Assembly: GCF_963259705.1 (NCBI RefSeq)
Contig: NC_081844.1
Span: 46,142,001-46,206,000, forward strand
Direction of reading: 5' to 3'
Origin: Myotis daubentonii
Taxonomy: Eukaryota; Chordata; Mammalia; Chiroptera; Vespertilionidae
Length of the DNA stretch: 64,000 nucleotides
Part shown: one piece after another, positions 10,515 to 22,649 of the stretch
Numbering within the stretch: position 1 is the stretch's first letter
Layout: each line of letters opens with the position of its first letter
Notes under the pieces: generated by a model
Databases searched by the model: none
Seen by the model: the letters and a program-made list of their open reading frames with translations, nothing else
What the model was told of the DNA's origin: nothing
Made by a program: the position numbers and the translations under genes

Positions 10515-12885
10515 TAACACCTCTTGAGATACCAAGTTAATATTGAAACTGAGCAGGCCTGGGGATTTGATTGAGTCAACATCATTTAAGACTTTGGAAT
10601 GCTCTAGAGAAGAGAATATCATTGGGGCGGAGTCCTTGAAAGCAGGAATGAACTACAATTACAACAGGTCAATGTGGACATCTCATAGTTAGCATTAGGA
10701 GACCTTTCACAAAATGGTGCCATGCACCATCAGGGCTAATATCATTTTTCTATGTGACACCCTCAGGTGAATGTGTGTTTACAGATTTAGACAATAATCT
10801 AAATTGAGAAGAGCAATCATACTTCAATAAAAAATCAATCATAATGCAATCTGAGGGCAAAAAAAAAAAAAAAATACACACATGAGGAAATGAAAAATTT
10901 GAAAGCCACACACACACACCAAAAAAGAGGGTCTAGCAAATTTGTTCACGTTCCAAGGGGGATCTTCTTTAGCACCAACCTGTTATCTTCAAATCTTGGA
11001 ACCTTGAGGGATAAAAAATCAACCTGAGCATGTGCAGGAAAATAGCTCTATATTGCCCCCTAGTGCTTGGCTGTCCCACTTCTCTTTAGGCTAAAAACTA
11101 CAAGGTGAGTAGTTCCTCTACTTCTAGTTACTTCCTGCTGCCAGCCTCCTAAGAGCTAAACATAGCCCAATCCTGTGCCCACAGATTAGGAAACAACCAG
11201 GCTATTTTTAGCACCATGCATCTTAGGAATGGCAATGGCCCAGCCTCTGATGGCAACAGAATGTGTGTGGCCTGGCTTAATGAACTCACCTCTCCCAAGG
11301 GTGTGAACCTACTCCATAAAGTGGCCAATGACCCCTTGAGAACTCTGGGGCCTATTACAAAGTGATCGTGGAATGCGGGTCACAAGAAATGATGACATGG
11401 AAAGGACAATGAGAGGCACAAGTCACAAAGGGAATCAGGAAGATGACAGAGGCCAGACAGGCTTGATAAGGCAGAGCAGTAGGAGAAATGATATGGGAAA
11501 GGAACAATAAAAAAGAGAAGTCAGAAGACAGGAATGTTGGGCATTGTCATTCTGGAGACGCTTGTCTAGTAAGAAGCAGCATGTTGACCTGGACATTTAT
11601 TTTACATGAGAAAGAACAAAGGTTGGTCTGGTCTGTTTCCTGCCAGGGTACAGCTGGTGCTGGGGCTCCTTTGATCACTTTCTCCCAGTCCTCTGCAGCT
11701 CCTGTGATTACAGATAGATCCCTTGGCTGCCCTTTGATCAGCAGCTCAAGCAGCCTGCAGGTGCCATGTGCCATCACATGAGCAAGTTGTAAGAAGCAAC
11801 CACATGAACAACGGCTGATAAATGTGATCCCACAGATTGCCGCACATACAACAAACACAAACAATGTGTACACAGGTCCCGGGAATCCTTATTTAATGGA
11901 CCTGTGTACCCTAGGACTTCCTGTAACTTCTTAAAGATGAACACTTTCGAGAGTTTAAATGCAGACTTGGAACTTGGAAACACCCCACCACATCGAGAAA
12001 AAGTTGCTGTGACTTAAACATACAGTGCACACCATTCTGATTCCCTAGGTAGGCTGTCTGTGTTCCTTTCGCCTGGTTAATGAAGTGACAGCCTTCCTGC
12101 ATTCGGGATGAATGACATACAAAGCATTCAACACATGCACATTTCTTTTCAAATAGCATCAAGAGCCACCACTTGTAAACAGGGTGTTTAATATTCTAAT
12201 TTTAGACAGCCTACATTAACATTGCGGTTTCACGTGTAGTATAAGATTTCTATTTACAAAGCATTCTCAAAAATGACTTCATAACGGTAGATCAAGAGAA
12301 AAAGGGTTTAGAAATTGAATGATGTAAATCATATGGGGTTCAGAGGCTAAGCAAATTACACACCCCGACGCTGCCCTTGGCCTTATGAAAGGAGCCTTTC
12401 TCCAGCTCTGTGCAATCCCAGCCCAAGGGAACTTGCATCTGAGAGTTTTCTAAACATTTCAGGTACACTTGAAAGCTGAAAGTAATTCTCATTTCCTATG
12501 CAGGATTAGGTCGTTTCCCGCACACACAAAATAGCAGCCATTCACCAGCACGTATAAATACACACCGCTAGAAAGGTATACACAAAGGCACATTTTTAAA
12601 AATAGAGCACAAGAGAAATGCACTTTTTTTAATTCACCCTAAAAGTGTCCACTCGGCCTCTTGACCTCTGTGTTTCCTGTCTACTTACTGATTAATTGAT
12701 GCCTTTCCACTTAAAAGTGCTTCCATTAATGCAGCGGATACGTTTCTGAAACAGCCCCTCCCGAATAAAATTTAAAAAGCTGAATAAAGTCAAACATGCC
12801 AAGACTCATTCATTGTACGTTCGTGTTTAGAGGCACTTCTTGAACTTATAACTGGCAACGAGAGGTCCTGCAATGTGCGTTTGAA
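10515..12885. other. PDGFC: Promoter-proximal intron 1 sequence, repeat-poor
   Basis: No transposon recognised over about 2.3 kb next to the CpG island. The segment 12180-12780 looks low-repeat and could hold regulatory sequence, but nothing in a single sequence proves it. Short poly-A (about 10859-10874) and CA (about 10904-10918) tracts are present. Confidence 0.5.
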
Positions 12886-13153
12886 CTGACGTTCAAGTTC
12901 GCTCGCAGAAGGTCCTCTCTCGCTGGGGCGACAGTGGCACTGCGGTTGCCCTATGAGAGCCTGGCGGCAGCTCCCAAAGTTGCAAACTTGCACGTCCCCT
13001 CCAAAAGCCCATGGCCCGGGACGCGGCGCGCATCTGCCCGGGGACACAGCCCGCAGACACCCTCGGAGCCCGGGGTACATCACCCGGCGACGCGCAATGG
13101 CCAACGTAACGCACACACAGCGAGAGACGAGGAGGGGGAGCGCGGGGGGCGAG

Positions 13154-13159
13154 ACTCAC
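13154..13159 (-). other. PDGFC: Splice donor of PDGFC exon 1
   Basis: Read on the minus strand the junction is AACG|GTGAGT, a perfect match to the U1-complementary donor. It falls exactly where the coding similarity to PDGFC stops; the frame beyond it becomes proline/serine/arginine-rich CpG-island translation that no longer resembles the protein. Confidence 0.9.
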
Positions 13160-13274
13160 CGTTCTGCTCCTTGGTGCTGGACAACTGGAATTTACTACTC
13201 GGGTTGGACTCAGCCTGCGTCCCGGGCTGGCCGGCCAGGGCGGATGTCAGCAGGAGAAGCCTGAAGAGGAGCAT
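13160..13274 (-). CDS. PDGFC: PDGFC exon 1 (start codon, signal peptide, first 38 codons)
   Basis: First coding exon of platelet-derived growth factor C, a secreted CUB-domain growth factor that, after proteolytic removal of the CUB domain, signals through PDGF receptor alpha. The minus-strand translation begins MLLFRLLLLTSALAG and continues with QAESNPSSKFQLSSTKEQN, matching the human N-terminus as I know it except for scattered substitutions and one fewer residue near position 17. Residues 1 to about 15 form a hydrophobic signal peptide. The start at 13274 is fixed by an in-frame TGA seven codons upstream (13296-13298). The exon ends at a consensus donor, G|GTGAGT, giving a phase-1 intron with the leftover G fitting a Gly codon. 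The ATG context is weak (C at -3, C at +4). The CUB and cystine-knot exons are not in this window and should lie beyond coordinate 1. Identity is recognised from memory, not by a search. Confidence 0.93.
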
Positions 13275-14450
13275 TTGGCTGACTGGGGCGAGAGCTCACT
13301 CCCGGCGGGCACTTGGGAAGCAGCGACTCCAGAGCCTCTCTTACCGCCGCCAGGGGAAGGCTGCGCTGGGGTGGACGCTCCGAGCCTGCTCTGGCAGCAG
13401 AGAATCGCAGGGTAGTTTCCACATAATCCCATCCAAAACTTTTTCCTAGAGCCCTCTTCTGTGTCTCCAGTTCTTTTTTTTTTTTTTTGAAAAGGATCAA
13501 AGCAAAACCTGGACCTGAACCAGTTTCCCAAGGTTTAAACAAATCCTGAGCTGTGCCGAAGTGGTGGGGGTGGGGGTGAAGGCGAGGGAGGAAAGAGGGG
13601 GGTGGGGACGCGGGGGAGCCGGGGGAGCGCCGAGAAGTCCCCAGCGAGTGGCTGGGAGCACCTGTCAGTGTGGGGGACAGGACCGTGGCCAACACTCAAG
13701 GGTCGCGCGGAGCCGGCCTCGAAGCCGAGTTGGCGGCGAGCACTTTTCGGATCAATCACAAAGCTGCCGATAGATGCGGCTCTCCGGGCGCCCCGCTCCC
13801 CCGCCCCACCCCCACCCCCGAAGGGGGAGGGGGAAGAAACTAGGCGAGGGCGCCGCGGCGGGTCCCGGGGGCCGAGCAGCCGCAGAGGGGCTCGGGGCCG
13901 AGGCCGCCCGGGGAGCGGGCGGAGGGAGGCCGCGGGGCGCGCGCTCCTCCGCCCGGCGCGCAGCCTGCGCCCGGTCCCGACCGCCGCCGCACGGATCCCG
14001 GCACCTGGCTGGAGTTTTCCGCGATCAAAGTTCACCTTGTTTGGGGTGCGTCCCCCGCTCCTCCAAGCCCGAGGAAAGTCGGCAGCTCGGGGTCACCGCG
14101 GGGCTCCGGTCGTTCCTGGTGCGTGCCCCCGCGCTGCGGGCTCCCTGCAAACCTCGGGGCGCGGAGCGGCGTCTCGGCACCGGGCAGAGAGAGCAGGCCG
14201 GGCGGGCCAAGGCTCCAGTTTGTCCCCTCCCCTTCTCTACCTTCCCCCTGCCGGCGGAGACGGGAGGAGGGGGCCGGGAGGAGGGGGCCGTGGGCCAAGC
14301 CCGGGCGGAGTGCGCCGCCGGCGCGGGGAGGCTGAGTCGCTCACCGGCTGGCTGCCCGAGGGGAAGGACGGGGGTCGCCGCCTACCGGAGGGGCACCCCC
14401 GGGTCGCGTCCTCTCGCACTGGATAGGACCGCCAAGTGGCCGTCCAACAG

Positions 14451-15690
14451 GTGCTGGCACAGTCAGGGGGGTCCTGCTGGGCTCCCCCAGACAGGACCCG
14501 CAGGGCCGGGAAAGGAATGCAGGCAGTCTCCTGGCTTCCTTTCCACAGGGCGCCCTTAACCCCAAAGAAAGAGCCAGATGGGTGGTGAAGGGTGCTACAA
14601 AAGCAAGCAGAAGTGAGGAAGAACTTTCTGCAGCGCTCTCTCTCTGCCCCCGCCCCCTGTGGCCAGGATTCGTCATTAAATTCCAAGGGGATCCCCATTC
14701 CCAAAGGGCTTGGCCAGAGTTTCTGGGCCAAAGAAAGAACGGTAATTGGAATTCAAAGATTTCCCTCTAGTGTCCAGCTCTCTGAAGTAAGGTGGATAAA
14801 GCAAAAGTAAAGACAGACAGCCAAAATAACAACAACATTCATCCATTTAACAGATACTGTATTTATTGAATGCCTGCTGTATCACTCTCCTAGGAGCTGG
14901 GACTGAAAACAGAAAGTCTCTGTCCTCTAAAGCTTGCATTCTAGTTGGGCTGCATTAAATGGACATCAAGCAAATCAGAAATATCACCCAACCTCTGGTT
15001 AAGTCAAAGCAAACAATTCTCCCAGGAACGGGTGCCAGAAGGGATCGAAGGAAGCATATAGCCTTAAGGTATATGCTGATATAGGAGTGGAGTCTTCAAG
15101 GACTCGTTCTTAAAGAGTTGCCCTTCCTGACCTTGCAAGGTCATCTACTAAGTATTGAGGAGAGCTACCCTGAAAAGGGATCCAGGGATGCTGGGGCAAG
15201 GACCTACTCTTGCTCCCCCAAACCAGGAGCTTCCTCAGTCTTGCTGAAAATGCCAAACCTGCTTCCTGTATGTGGACACCCACTGAGACCAACCCACCTG
15301 ACCTCTCTGCTGGTAACATCCTCTTAGACCTCTTCTCTTGTTCTCTTCTTAGAACTCTGCTAAGCTCAGCTCCAATTTGAAACCTTTATTCATCTATTGC
15401 ATTCACTCATCCTGATTTTTTTTTTTTACCACTTCTATCTTGACAGAGCACAGGATACCAAGGCAAATAAATAAGGCCCAGTCTTTGACTTTAAACAACT
15501 TCAGTTTAGAGGACACAGCTATTATATCCACTTTTGCAGCTCCTCGACCTGAATTGTGAATCCATATTTGCACAATAAATATGTTCCAAAAATATTTTGT
15601 AGATTTGTGAGCGAGAGCGGAAATGTTTCCAATTTAACCACATAATTTGACTTGTTATATAAAAGACATGCTTCATGAATGCATTTTAAT
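14451..15690. other. Upstream flank of PDGFC
   Basis: CpG density drops sharply here. The interval 14838-14965 carries the ancient mammalian dispersed motif with CTGTATTTATTGAATGCCTG and AGCTTGCATTCTAGTTGGGC; family not assigned. No other feature recognised. Confidence 0.5.
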
Positions 15691-15693
15691 CTA

Positions 15694-16310
15694 CAGTCGT
15701 GTGCAGCTTAACAACCGGGATGCATTCTGAGAAATGAGTCACTAGGTGATTTCATCATTGTGTGAACATCATGGAGTGCAATAAGCAAACCTAGACAGTA
15801 TAGCCTACTGCACACCTGGGCTATATGGTATAACCTATTGGTAGAGCCTACAAGCCTGTATGGCATGTTACTGCACAAAACCGAGATTAAGCCAAACACA
15901 AGGAGAAATGATGTAATCAAGAGATGCAGTAAACAGGAGACTTCTGAGGCTGCTGCCCTCATAACACTGCATACTGTTTTATAGCAAACTTTGTTTTTAT
16001 AAGTAAAAACAGTCCACTCAAAAAGACTGATAAAAGTATAGTATGCTAAATACATAAACCAGTAACATAGTTATTTATTATCAACATCAATTATTACACA
16101 CTGAACATAATTGTATATGCTATAGTTTTATACTACCGTCAGTGCAGTAGGTTTGCTTACTCCAACATCACTACAAACATGTTGTGATGTTACAACAGCA
16201 ACCATGTCAATAGGTGATGGAAATATTTTAGCTCTATTATAATCGTATGGAACCACTGGTATATATTCAGTGCATTGTTGACCCAAATATCTTCATGTAA
16301 TGCGTGAGTC
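15694..16310. mobile_element. MER2/Tigger DNA transposon, about 617 bp
   Basis: Left end CAGTCGTGTGCAGCTTAACAA with GAGAAATGAGTCACTAGGTG and GGGCTATATGGTATAACC matches MER2/Tigger ends; the right end AATGCGTGAGTC is its diverged inverted counterpart. TA dinucleotides flank both ends (15692-15693, 16311-16312). Longer than the short MER2 MITE, so an internally deleted larger element. Interior is non-coding. Confidence 0.75.
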
Positions 16311-16417
16311 TATTTATAATATAACTACTTCCCAGATTTTCTAATTTTGTAAGTTTAATTTTTTTAAATCAGGATTTTCTAAATGAGTCTGTTGAATGCC
16401 CATATACTTGAGTTTCT

Positions 16418-16418
<1 letters not shown>

Positions 16419-16464
<46 letters not shown>
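16419..16464. repeat. (GA)n microsatellite
   Basis: About 46 bp of uninterrupted GA dinucleotides. Confidence 0.97.
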
Positions 16465-16465
<1 letters not shown>

Positions 16466-17379
16466 CTGCAGATTAAACCCATTTGCTCTCACAGATTATA
16501 AGGATGATCTCTACTCTTTATTTTGTATCATTTCATATTGGCTAGAACAGTGCCTGGCCCAGGAGGGATAATAAATAAACACTCTTGACTGACTGACAGG
16601 GTTTTTTATTGGAGTCCCTTACATGCTCCCTGGAATTTCAGCATGAAGGTTGCATTTGAAAAGTTACAGATGATCTAGAATAATACTCTATCTCTGCATT
16701 TTACCTCATCCACATTCTACAGATTGATTTGACAATCCCCTTACAAATAAAGCCAGCCATGACCCCCCGACAAAATCACGTCCACATTGCCTGGTTTCCT
16801 TTCAATGGACTTGCATTGTTGTTTCTTAAACTGCTCTTGCCCTTGGCATAGTTGATTTCTTGTAACACTTTATCCTCTGCCTGTCTTCCTGCTCTATTTA
16901 ATTATAAAGATTTCTTAGGAAAGTAGGATCCTTGAAGTGAAAATTAACTATATAATCTGGAGTCTGCACAATTACAAAACAATATATTTTTTTATGAATA
17001 TAGCTTTGCGTTGGCCTAAAGCACTTTCCTTAAAGAAAGGCATCTGTTTTGCCAACCTAGAGAAAATAATTGTGAACATTCTTTGTGGTTTTCATGTTTT
17101 CTTAAACCTTAGCAAGGAGTGCCCGCTTGGGCTGAATGCCTGAAGAGTGTTGCTACAAATTTCTGTTGAAGAACATAGTAGATGTGCTTAGCTCTTAACA
17201 ATATAAGTTTGGGGAGGCATGAATGCTAAATTTTTTAAAATGGAATAAAATTTAAAGCAAACTACCCATTTAGTCAGTTATTTAACACCCAGGAGGACAG
17301 GAACCACCAAGATATATTTTGCCTCAGAAAATCAGATATTACAAGTTTTCTGGCTCTCTCTTTTTCTGGATTCAATCCC

Positions 17380-17425
<46 letters not shown>

Positions 17426-18225
17426 GTATACCTGCAAAATTATTTTAAGACCTTTCAGTTTTTTTTGTGGCAGATAATTAAGCATGAGTGTCTGAAGTTC
17501 AGGCAGCTCTGACCTACTAAATGTCCACTAGAGTTCCAGAATGGCCAATAAGCAACACTTATGCATACATTTAAGTGAGACCAGGGGCTAGAGGTGTCAT
17601 TTGTAAGCAAATTAAGTGCCTAAGGGTCCCAGCAGGAATAAAGACTGTTCTAGAAAAAAAAATGAAGTAGGTAGTCTCTCTTAGAGTTATCCTTTTCTCT
17701 CCCCACTTTTCCGGTTACTCCCATCCTGAGAAACATATGACCTTGCTATCTCTATATCTAGGCCATGTGAATACTCTGTCTTTCCTACCTAGAATAATTA
17801 ACACTCTTTTTCTTATGTTTAATGCTTGTTGATCAGTCATCACTACCTCCCAGAGTAACAGCTCCTAATCTGAAAAAGGCTTATTGCTGTGGCAAAAGAT
17901 AGAGGGCTCTGCTAAGGCCCTGCTCTCGAAGGAGCAGATGTGCTTTTTAATTTTGACTTTTGGGGGAGACGAGAGGTGGGAAGTGAGAGGTGTGGGGCCA
18001 GGAGAAATGGGTGACAAGGACTGGCCTTCGCATGGCCCTCTGGATTTTCTCATTGAAGCAAAGCTGCTGTTTCTGTTGTGAAATCATGGTTGAGTATGCC
18101 ATCTGTTTTTCAAAAGTGCTTGTCTGACTCAGAATTCACAGGGACTAAGTAATCAGAAAGAGCCTCAAAGAAAGGAAGCCCTAGTAACCTTTGAGCCATC
18201 ACCACAACAAAAGATCATTTCACTG
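16465..18225. other. Intergenic stretch, mostly unrecognised
   Basis: Contains a probable L2/MIR 3' remnant at about 16540-16590 (CAGTGCCTGGCCCAGGAGGG then AATAAATAAACACTC) and the AC microsatellite. Otherwise AT-rich with no recognised gene. Confidence 0.5.
17381..17423. repeat. (AC)n microsatellite
   Basis: About 43 bp of uninterrupted AC dinucleotides. Confidence 0.97.
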
Positions 18226-18229
18226 GGAG

Positions 18230-18390
18230 ATGGGAGACCAGGGATTTGGTCTGGCTTTACCACCAACAAAGAGTACAACCTTGATCTAGAAATCCTCTCT
18301 GCTCCTTTTCTTTACATGAGAAATGTACACTGGCTTCAGTCTCAATCCTCTTACTATTATGGAATCCTTTGATTCTCTGAGCTATTACAG
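18230..18390 (+). mobile_element. MIR-like SINE fragment
   Basis: Shows the MIR order TCTGGCTTTACCACCAAC, CAACCTTGATCTAGAAATCC and a following CTCTCTGCTCC...ATGAGAAATG segment. Diverged. Confidence 0.5.
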
Positions 18391-18706
18391 ATAGTGATGG
18401 CGATAGTTTTTTCAACGTAATGATGTTTCTATGATAATACATGACTAGAACAATGATTTCCAGCCTCAGTACAAAGGTGTGTTGGTGGCTGTCAAAAAAT
18501 GATGAACAGGTGCTTCTACCTAAACTTGTCCAATCAGGTAGTCTTTTATCTGTTATTATTATGGCTTGGAAAGACAAGTTCTACTAATAGCCAAAAAGAA
18601 GGGGAGAAAAACAAACTCAGACATCGCTGATTAGGCCAACTATCAAGAACTTTATTGAATTCAAGAAAACTAAATAAATTATGTGTGGGTATCCACATTT
18701 TAATTT

Positions 18707-18928
18707 CTTTTAATGTTTTGTTTTGATTTTTAGGTAGAGAGGAAAGGAAAGGGAGAGAGAGATAGAAACATCAATGAGAGAGATACATCAATTAGCTACC
18801 TCCTGCACACCCCCTCACTGGGGATTGAGCCCACAACCCGGGCATGTGCCCTGACCAGGAATTGAACCCAGAACCTCTTGGTTCATGGGACAACGCTCAA
18901 TCCACTGAGCCACACCAGCCAGGCTCAA
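18707..18928 (-). mobile_element. Ves SINE
   Basis: Minus-strand Ves element: on the plus strand it runs from GAGAGGAAAGG...GAAACATCAATGAGAG to CCACTGAGCCACACCAGCC. Flanked by ACATTTTAATTT direct repeats (18695-18706 and 18929-18940), the target duplication of L1-driven insertion. Confidence 0.9.
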
Positions 18929-19929
18929 CATTTTAATTTTTAATATTTGTTTGGTATCATGGTAACAATATCAAAAGAGGCAAAATATGGCCCCAAAGTA
19001 AGGAAGAATAGCTGTAAGTGAGTTGCAATGAATAAGGACATAATATTGTTCCTAGCCAAGAACAGATGGCCCATCTCCTGCTGTTCTATACAATCACACA
19101 GGAGGAATGTGAAACAATTTTAAGAGCAAGGGGCATCCCTAAAATTGTGGGCAGCAATCAGACCCTATGCTTGGTCATATCCTCCGGTCAAGAAGATGTC
19201 ATTTTTCTCTCCCTTGAACTCATGTATAGGATATGAAAGCTGTGGTCTGCATTGTGACAAATCACAGTAAAGGGGTCAAGACACAGCTACAGACCCGCCT
19301 TTCTCAGATAGTGACCCTCTTATTTCAAAGGTCATGGGAGAAGGACCCTTTCACTTTGTGATCATTGTTTCAAATGCAGTCCTTCCCTTGGCACTAGCCT
19401 TTGTAAAAGAGGTAGATAGCCTCAGTACACTGTTTAACGAACATTTAAAAAGCGTTGTTGGTTAGCAAAAAGAAAAATATGGCTTAACTAATCTAACGCT
19501 AGAAGCATCCTCAATTGTTTTTAAAGTTCCAGATAGTTCATACCCCTTCCTATAATTATTACTATTGCTATTTGCTGTCTTTATCATTTTTCTAGTAAGA
19601 AAGGTGCTTGCTCTCTTTTATCCTAAAACAGCCTTGCAACATTGTTTTGTTTTCCCAGATTTTATTTTTGTCACCTCATTTGCTCTGATGTTTTCCTCAT
19701 TTCCCTGAGCTATATTCTCTCCTTTCTTATCATCTGAATCTTCTTTCATGGTCCTCCATGAAATTAGGAAGATTAAAAACCCTTGTTTTCCTCTTGGAGG
19801 CAGCTCAAAAGGATTTTAGTTAAACAAAAGGCAACCAAGAAAAGTTAAAGTGAAAGGAGAATTATTTATGTTCAAATTTATTTTTTGAAGCACCTGTCAT
19901 ATTGCAGGAAATGTTAGATACCTTAGATA

Positions 19930-20070
19930 TATTTTCTTAATTAATTTCCCCACCAGTCCTTTGAGAAAGGTCAGAATTCCCCCCATTTATATCAAAGAAA
20001 CGGATTCTAAGAGGAGAAAGGGTTTTCCCAAGAGTGACACTATTAATGACAGGCACAGTTAATGTTGGAC
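19930..20070 (-). mobile_element. MIR SINE fragment
   Basis: Reverse MIR: CCCCCCATTTATATCAAAGAAACGG...AGAGGAGAAAGG...CCAAGAGTGACAC is a diverged form of the 'cccattttacagatgaggaaactgaggc' core. Confidence 0.55.
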
Positions 20071-21824
20071 TCGACAACTTCCCCTTATACTCCTGTGCTT
20101 TTAATTTGACACTTTTGACCCCTAGATTTTGGACAAAAACATTCTTATTTGAAGCTTTCTTATGTTTCTCCTCTAAGTTTTCTTCATAATGACTGCCTTC
20201 CCCTATGCTTTATTTGAGGGGTACTATGGGATATGCAGATGACTTTTCCATATGTTCTAGAACACAACACTAGACAGCAATCTTCCTGGAACAGCTTAAA
20301 TAGAATATTTAAGTCATGGTGATACGGGTTACTTGAGACAGTGGCAGTGACTAAGGCATTGGAAAGCTGGCCATGAGGTTGCAGCCCACCCAAAGCGTGG
20401 GCTATCATGACTGTTCTGTTTATGCCGGCCAAGGTTAGTCATCCAGCTGATGCCTTGGACTAGACCATCTGTAGGCAGTATTTCCAAGATTCTATCTTCT
20501 TGTCTCTGAGAGCAAAGGGGATGAATTATCATTCCTCCTTTCCTACTCATGATTGCTACTGAATTAAAGCATCAGGGATGGGAAGAAATACACTGTTTTC
20601 CCAGTTGCTTCATTTGAAGAATCAATGTATGATTAACTATACATGTCAGAGTCTAGACTTCTCTTATTTATCCGATTCCATTACATATCAATTCCACATG
20701 TTTTTTACTTAACATTTCTGGCCTATGGGTTTAAATTTGCATCTTCACTGATAATTTTACAAAGGTATTTTTAGATTGGTTGGAGTTATTCAAAGCACAG
20801 ACTGCGACATGAACTTACTAGTGACTTGTTAAACCCTCAGGCAAGCAAAATTCTTCAACTGACATTCTAATTCCTTAAATAAGCTTCATTTGTTTCTGAA
20901 GGAGATCTACCAAATGAAAAGACTCTAGTGGTGTCATTTTTGTCCCACTGGACAGTAAGTGGAAAAAATTCTTTACATCCTTTGTTTTGTTTTGTTTTTT
21001 CATGAATGGCTTTTTAAACACACATGCAACTAAATAAAAAAAAATGTGAAGCAACTAATCATTATAGCTACTATCATTCATATTTATTGAGGCAAGCAAT
21101 TCTGAGACAGCATAGGGATGTGGTCCTGGGGCGAAGGAAGGCCAGACGGCCAGAAGAACACCACAGGAGCTGACCACCCCTCCACTCCCTACAAAAACAT
21201 GTAAAAGTAGTTATTCTTATCTCCCTCCTAATGGCTAACCTCCTTGCAGATGTCAAAACCACGGGTCCACATGAGCAGCTGATCAAAGTTTGACCACTGT
21301 AGGACCTTCCTGGGTGGCGGTAGTGAGCAATCAAACACCTTGGCCTTCCTTTGCAGGTGGGAATGATACTGTTTTAATAACCTGTTTATTATTTAATAGG
21401 AAAGGAGTAAAGCAAAGACTAAATAATGAAGGCATGCCATTTATACTGCTTTACTAATTTACCACTCTCCAAGTCTGTTCCCTGCTAATTGACGGGGGAA
21501 AGGACTGGACAAAGGCAGTTTTGATGTATGCCTATATAGATTATTTTTGAAGGTTATTGTCACTGTATACACCCACATTCAGCATTGCAAGCCCTCCTTA
21601 GGGAGAGAAAATTCTCATTCCTCAGAATCTATTTAGTCAGGTATATGCATCAACTGTCACCTAGTCTGAGAACTCTAGTAGCCTTCCCGCTTCCATTTTA
21701 TATCTATGGAGCTGGTGTCATTACTAAATTCCTAACTGAAATATTTACAACGACGTATTCTACAACAGCAGTTCCTCTACTGCTATTAAGCCATTGTTAA
21801 ATTAATCAACTGCAACTCTTTGAG

Positions 21825-21985
21825 TAAATATTAATAGAAGCCTCATTTTAAAGATGAGAAACTGAACCCCAGAAAAGTTTTGTAACTTGCTCAAGGTCAT
21901 ACCATTTATAAGTATTAAAGTCAGAATTTGAATGCAGGTAGTTGCTTCCAGAGCTGGCACTTTTAACCATTGTGTTTTCTTTTCC
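21825..21985 (-). mobile_element. MIR SINE
   Basis: Well-preserved reverse MIR: CATTTTAAAGATGAGAAACT, GAACCCCAGAAAAG, AACTTGCTCAAGGTCATACC, CAGAATTTGAATGCAGGTAG. Confidence 0.85.
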
Positions 21986-22649
21986 CCACATCATCTAGCA
22001 CAGGGTTAAGTATGTAGTGACTCAAGAAATAACATTTCAACCTTTTAAAACATACATTTATATTAAGCATTTGGTGTTTATTTTATAACTCCACGGAATT
22101 CTAGCCATAAATATGTAACTTAAAATTCTACTGCCAACAACTAACAGTAAATCATTCTGATTTTGTCTGACATCAAAAGGACGGTGCCCCAAGCATACAG
22201 GAATTGGGCGGTTAGTCAATGAAAACGTCACTGTGTCTTACATTGAATACCCTATTCAGTGGCTACAGAAATGAGAAATGAATCTTCTGAAACCATATAA
22301 AGGAAAAAGGATCTGTTGCTCTTAATTTTAACAACAAAACCTTGCCATAAAAATCACCATTATCATGTTGCTGGTTCTGACAACCTACACAATGTGTGTG
22401 TAGAGTTCCATGTTTAACACAAATTTTAATGTGTATTCAAATAAGTTTCTGAAAGACAATAGTAGAAAACAACAAAGTCGGTGAGATGACTTATTATCCT
22501 TTTGGTTAAGGAGAAAGTTTGAAGAGACAGAGTTTCTGTTACCACTAACTTTGAGATGATCATGGGCTTTACCAAAGCAGCAATCTGTTGGGAACATTAA
22601 TGCATGCGGTTGGGGCCAAGAAGTTACGAGGTAAGTAAAAATACATGAT

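Larger units (their letters stand above)
1..13153 (-). other. PDGFC: 5' part of PDGFC intron 1
   Basis: Everything on the low-coordinate side of the exon 1 donor is intron. No sequence resembling PDGFC exon 2 (start of the CUB domain) is present, so the intron is longer than 13 kb, in line with the very long introns of the human gene. The interval contains an L2, a MIR, a hAT MITE, a Tigger, a Ves SINE, a solo LTR, a HeliBat and an L1 fragment, each listed separately. Confidence 0.85.
12890..14450 (-). promoter_or_regulatory. PDGFC: CpG island, promoter and 5' UTR region of PDGFC
   Basis: GC content and CpG density rise abruptly at about 12890 and fall again after about 14450, in a window that is otherwise AT-rich. 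The island covers exon 1, the start of intron 1 and about 1.2 kb upstream. It has many GC-box/Egr-like G/C tracts (for example 13561-13625 and 13798-13835) and no obvious TATA box, the usual form of a CpG-island promoter with dispersed starts. A T15 tract (13474-13488, A15 in the sense strand) interrupts the probable 5' UTR. The exact transcription start cannot be read from sequence. The many long ORFs here on both strands are a by-product of high GC and have no recognisable homology. Confidence 0.85.
18945..22640. other. Intergenic stretch with scattered MIR remnants
   Basis: Two MIR remnants are listed separately; 20780-20900 may be a third. The 21100-21340 segment is GC-richer than its surroundings but I cannot assign it to a family. 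No gene recognised. Confidence 0.45.

Noticed and set aside
13535..14559. Long overlapping ORFs (up to 274 codons) on both strands of the CpG island
   Set aside because: Pro/Arg/Gly-rich translations with no domain; stop codons are simply rare in GC-rich DNA. Only the PDGFC frame has recognised homology and a donor.
16419..16464. Regulatory GAGA element
   Set aside because: A plain dinucleotide microsatellite; no context supports a regulatory role.
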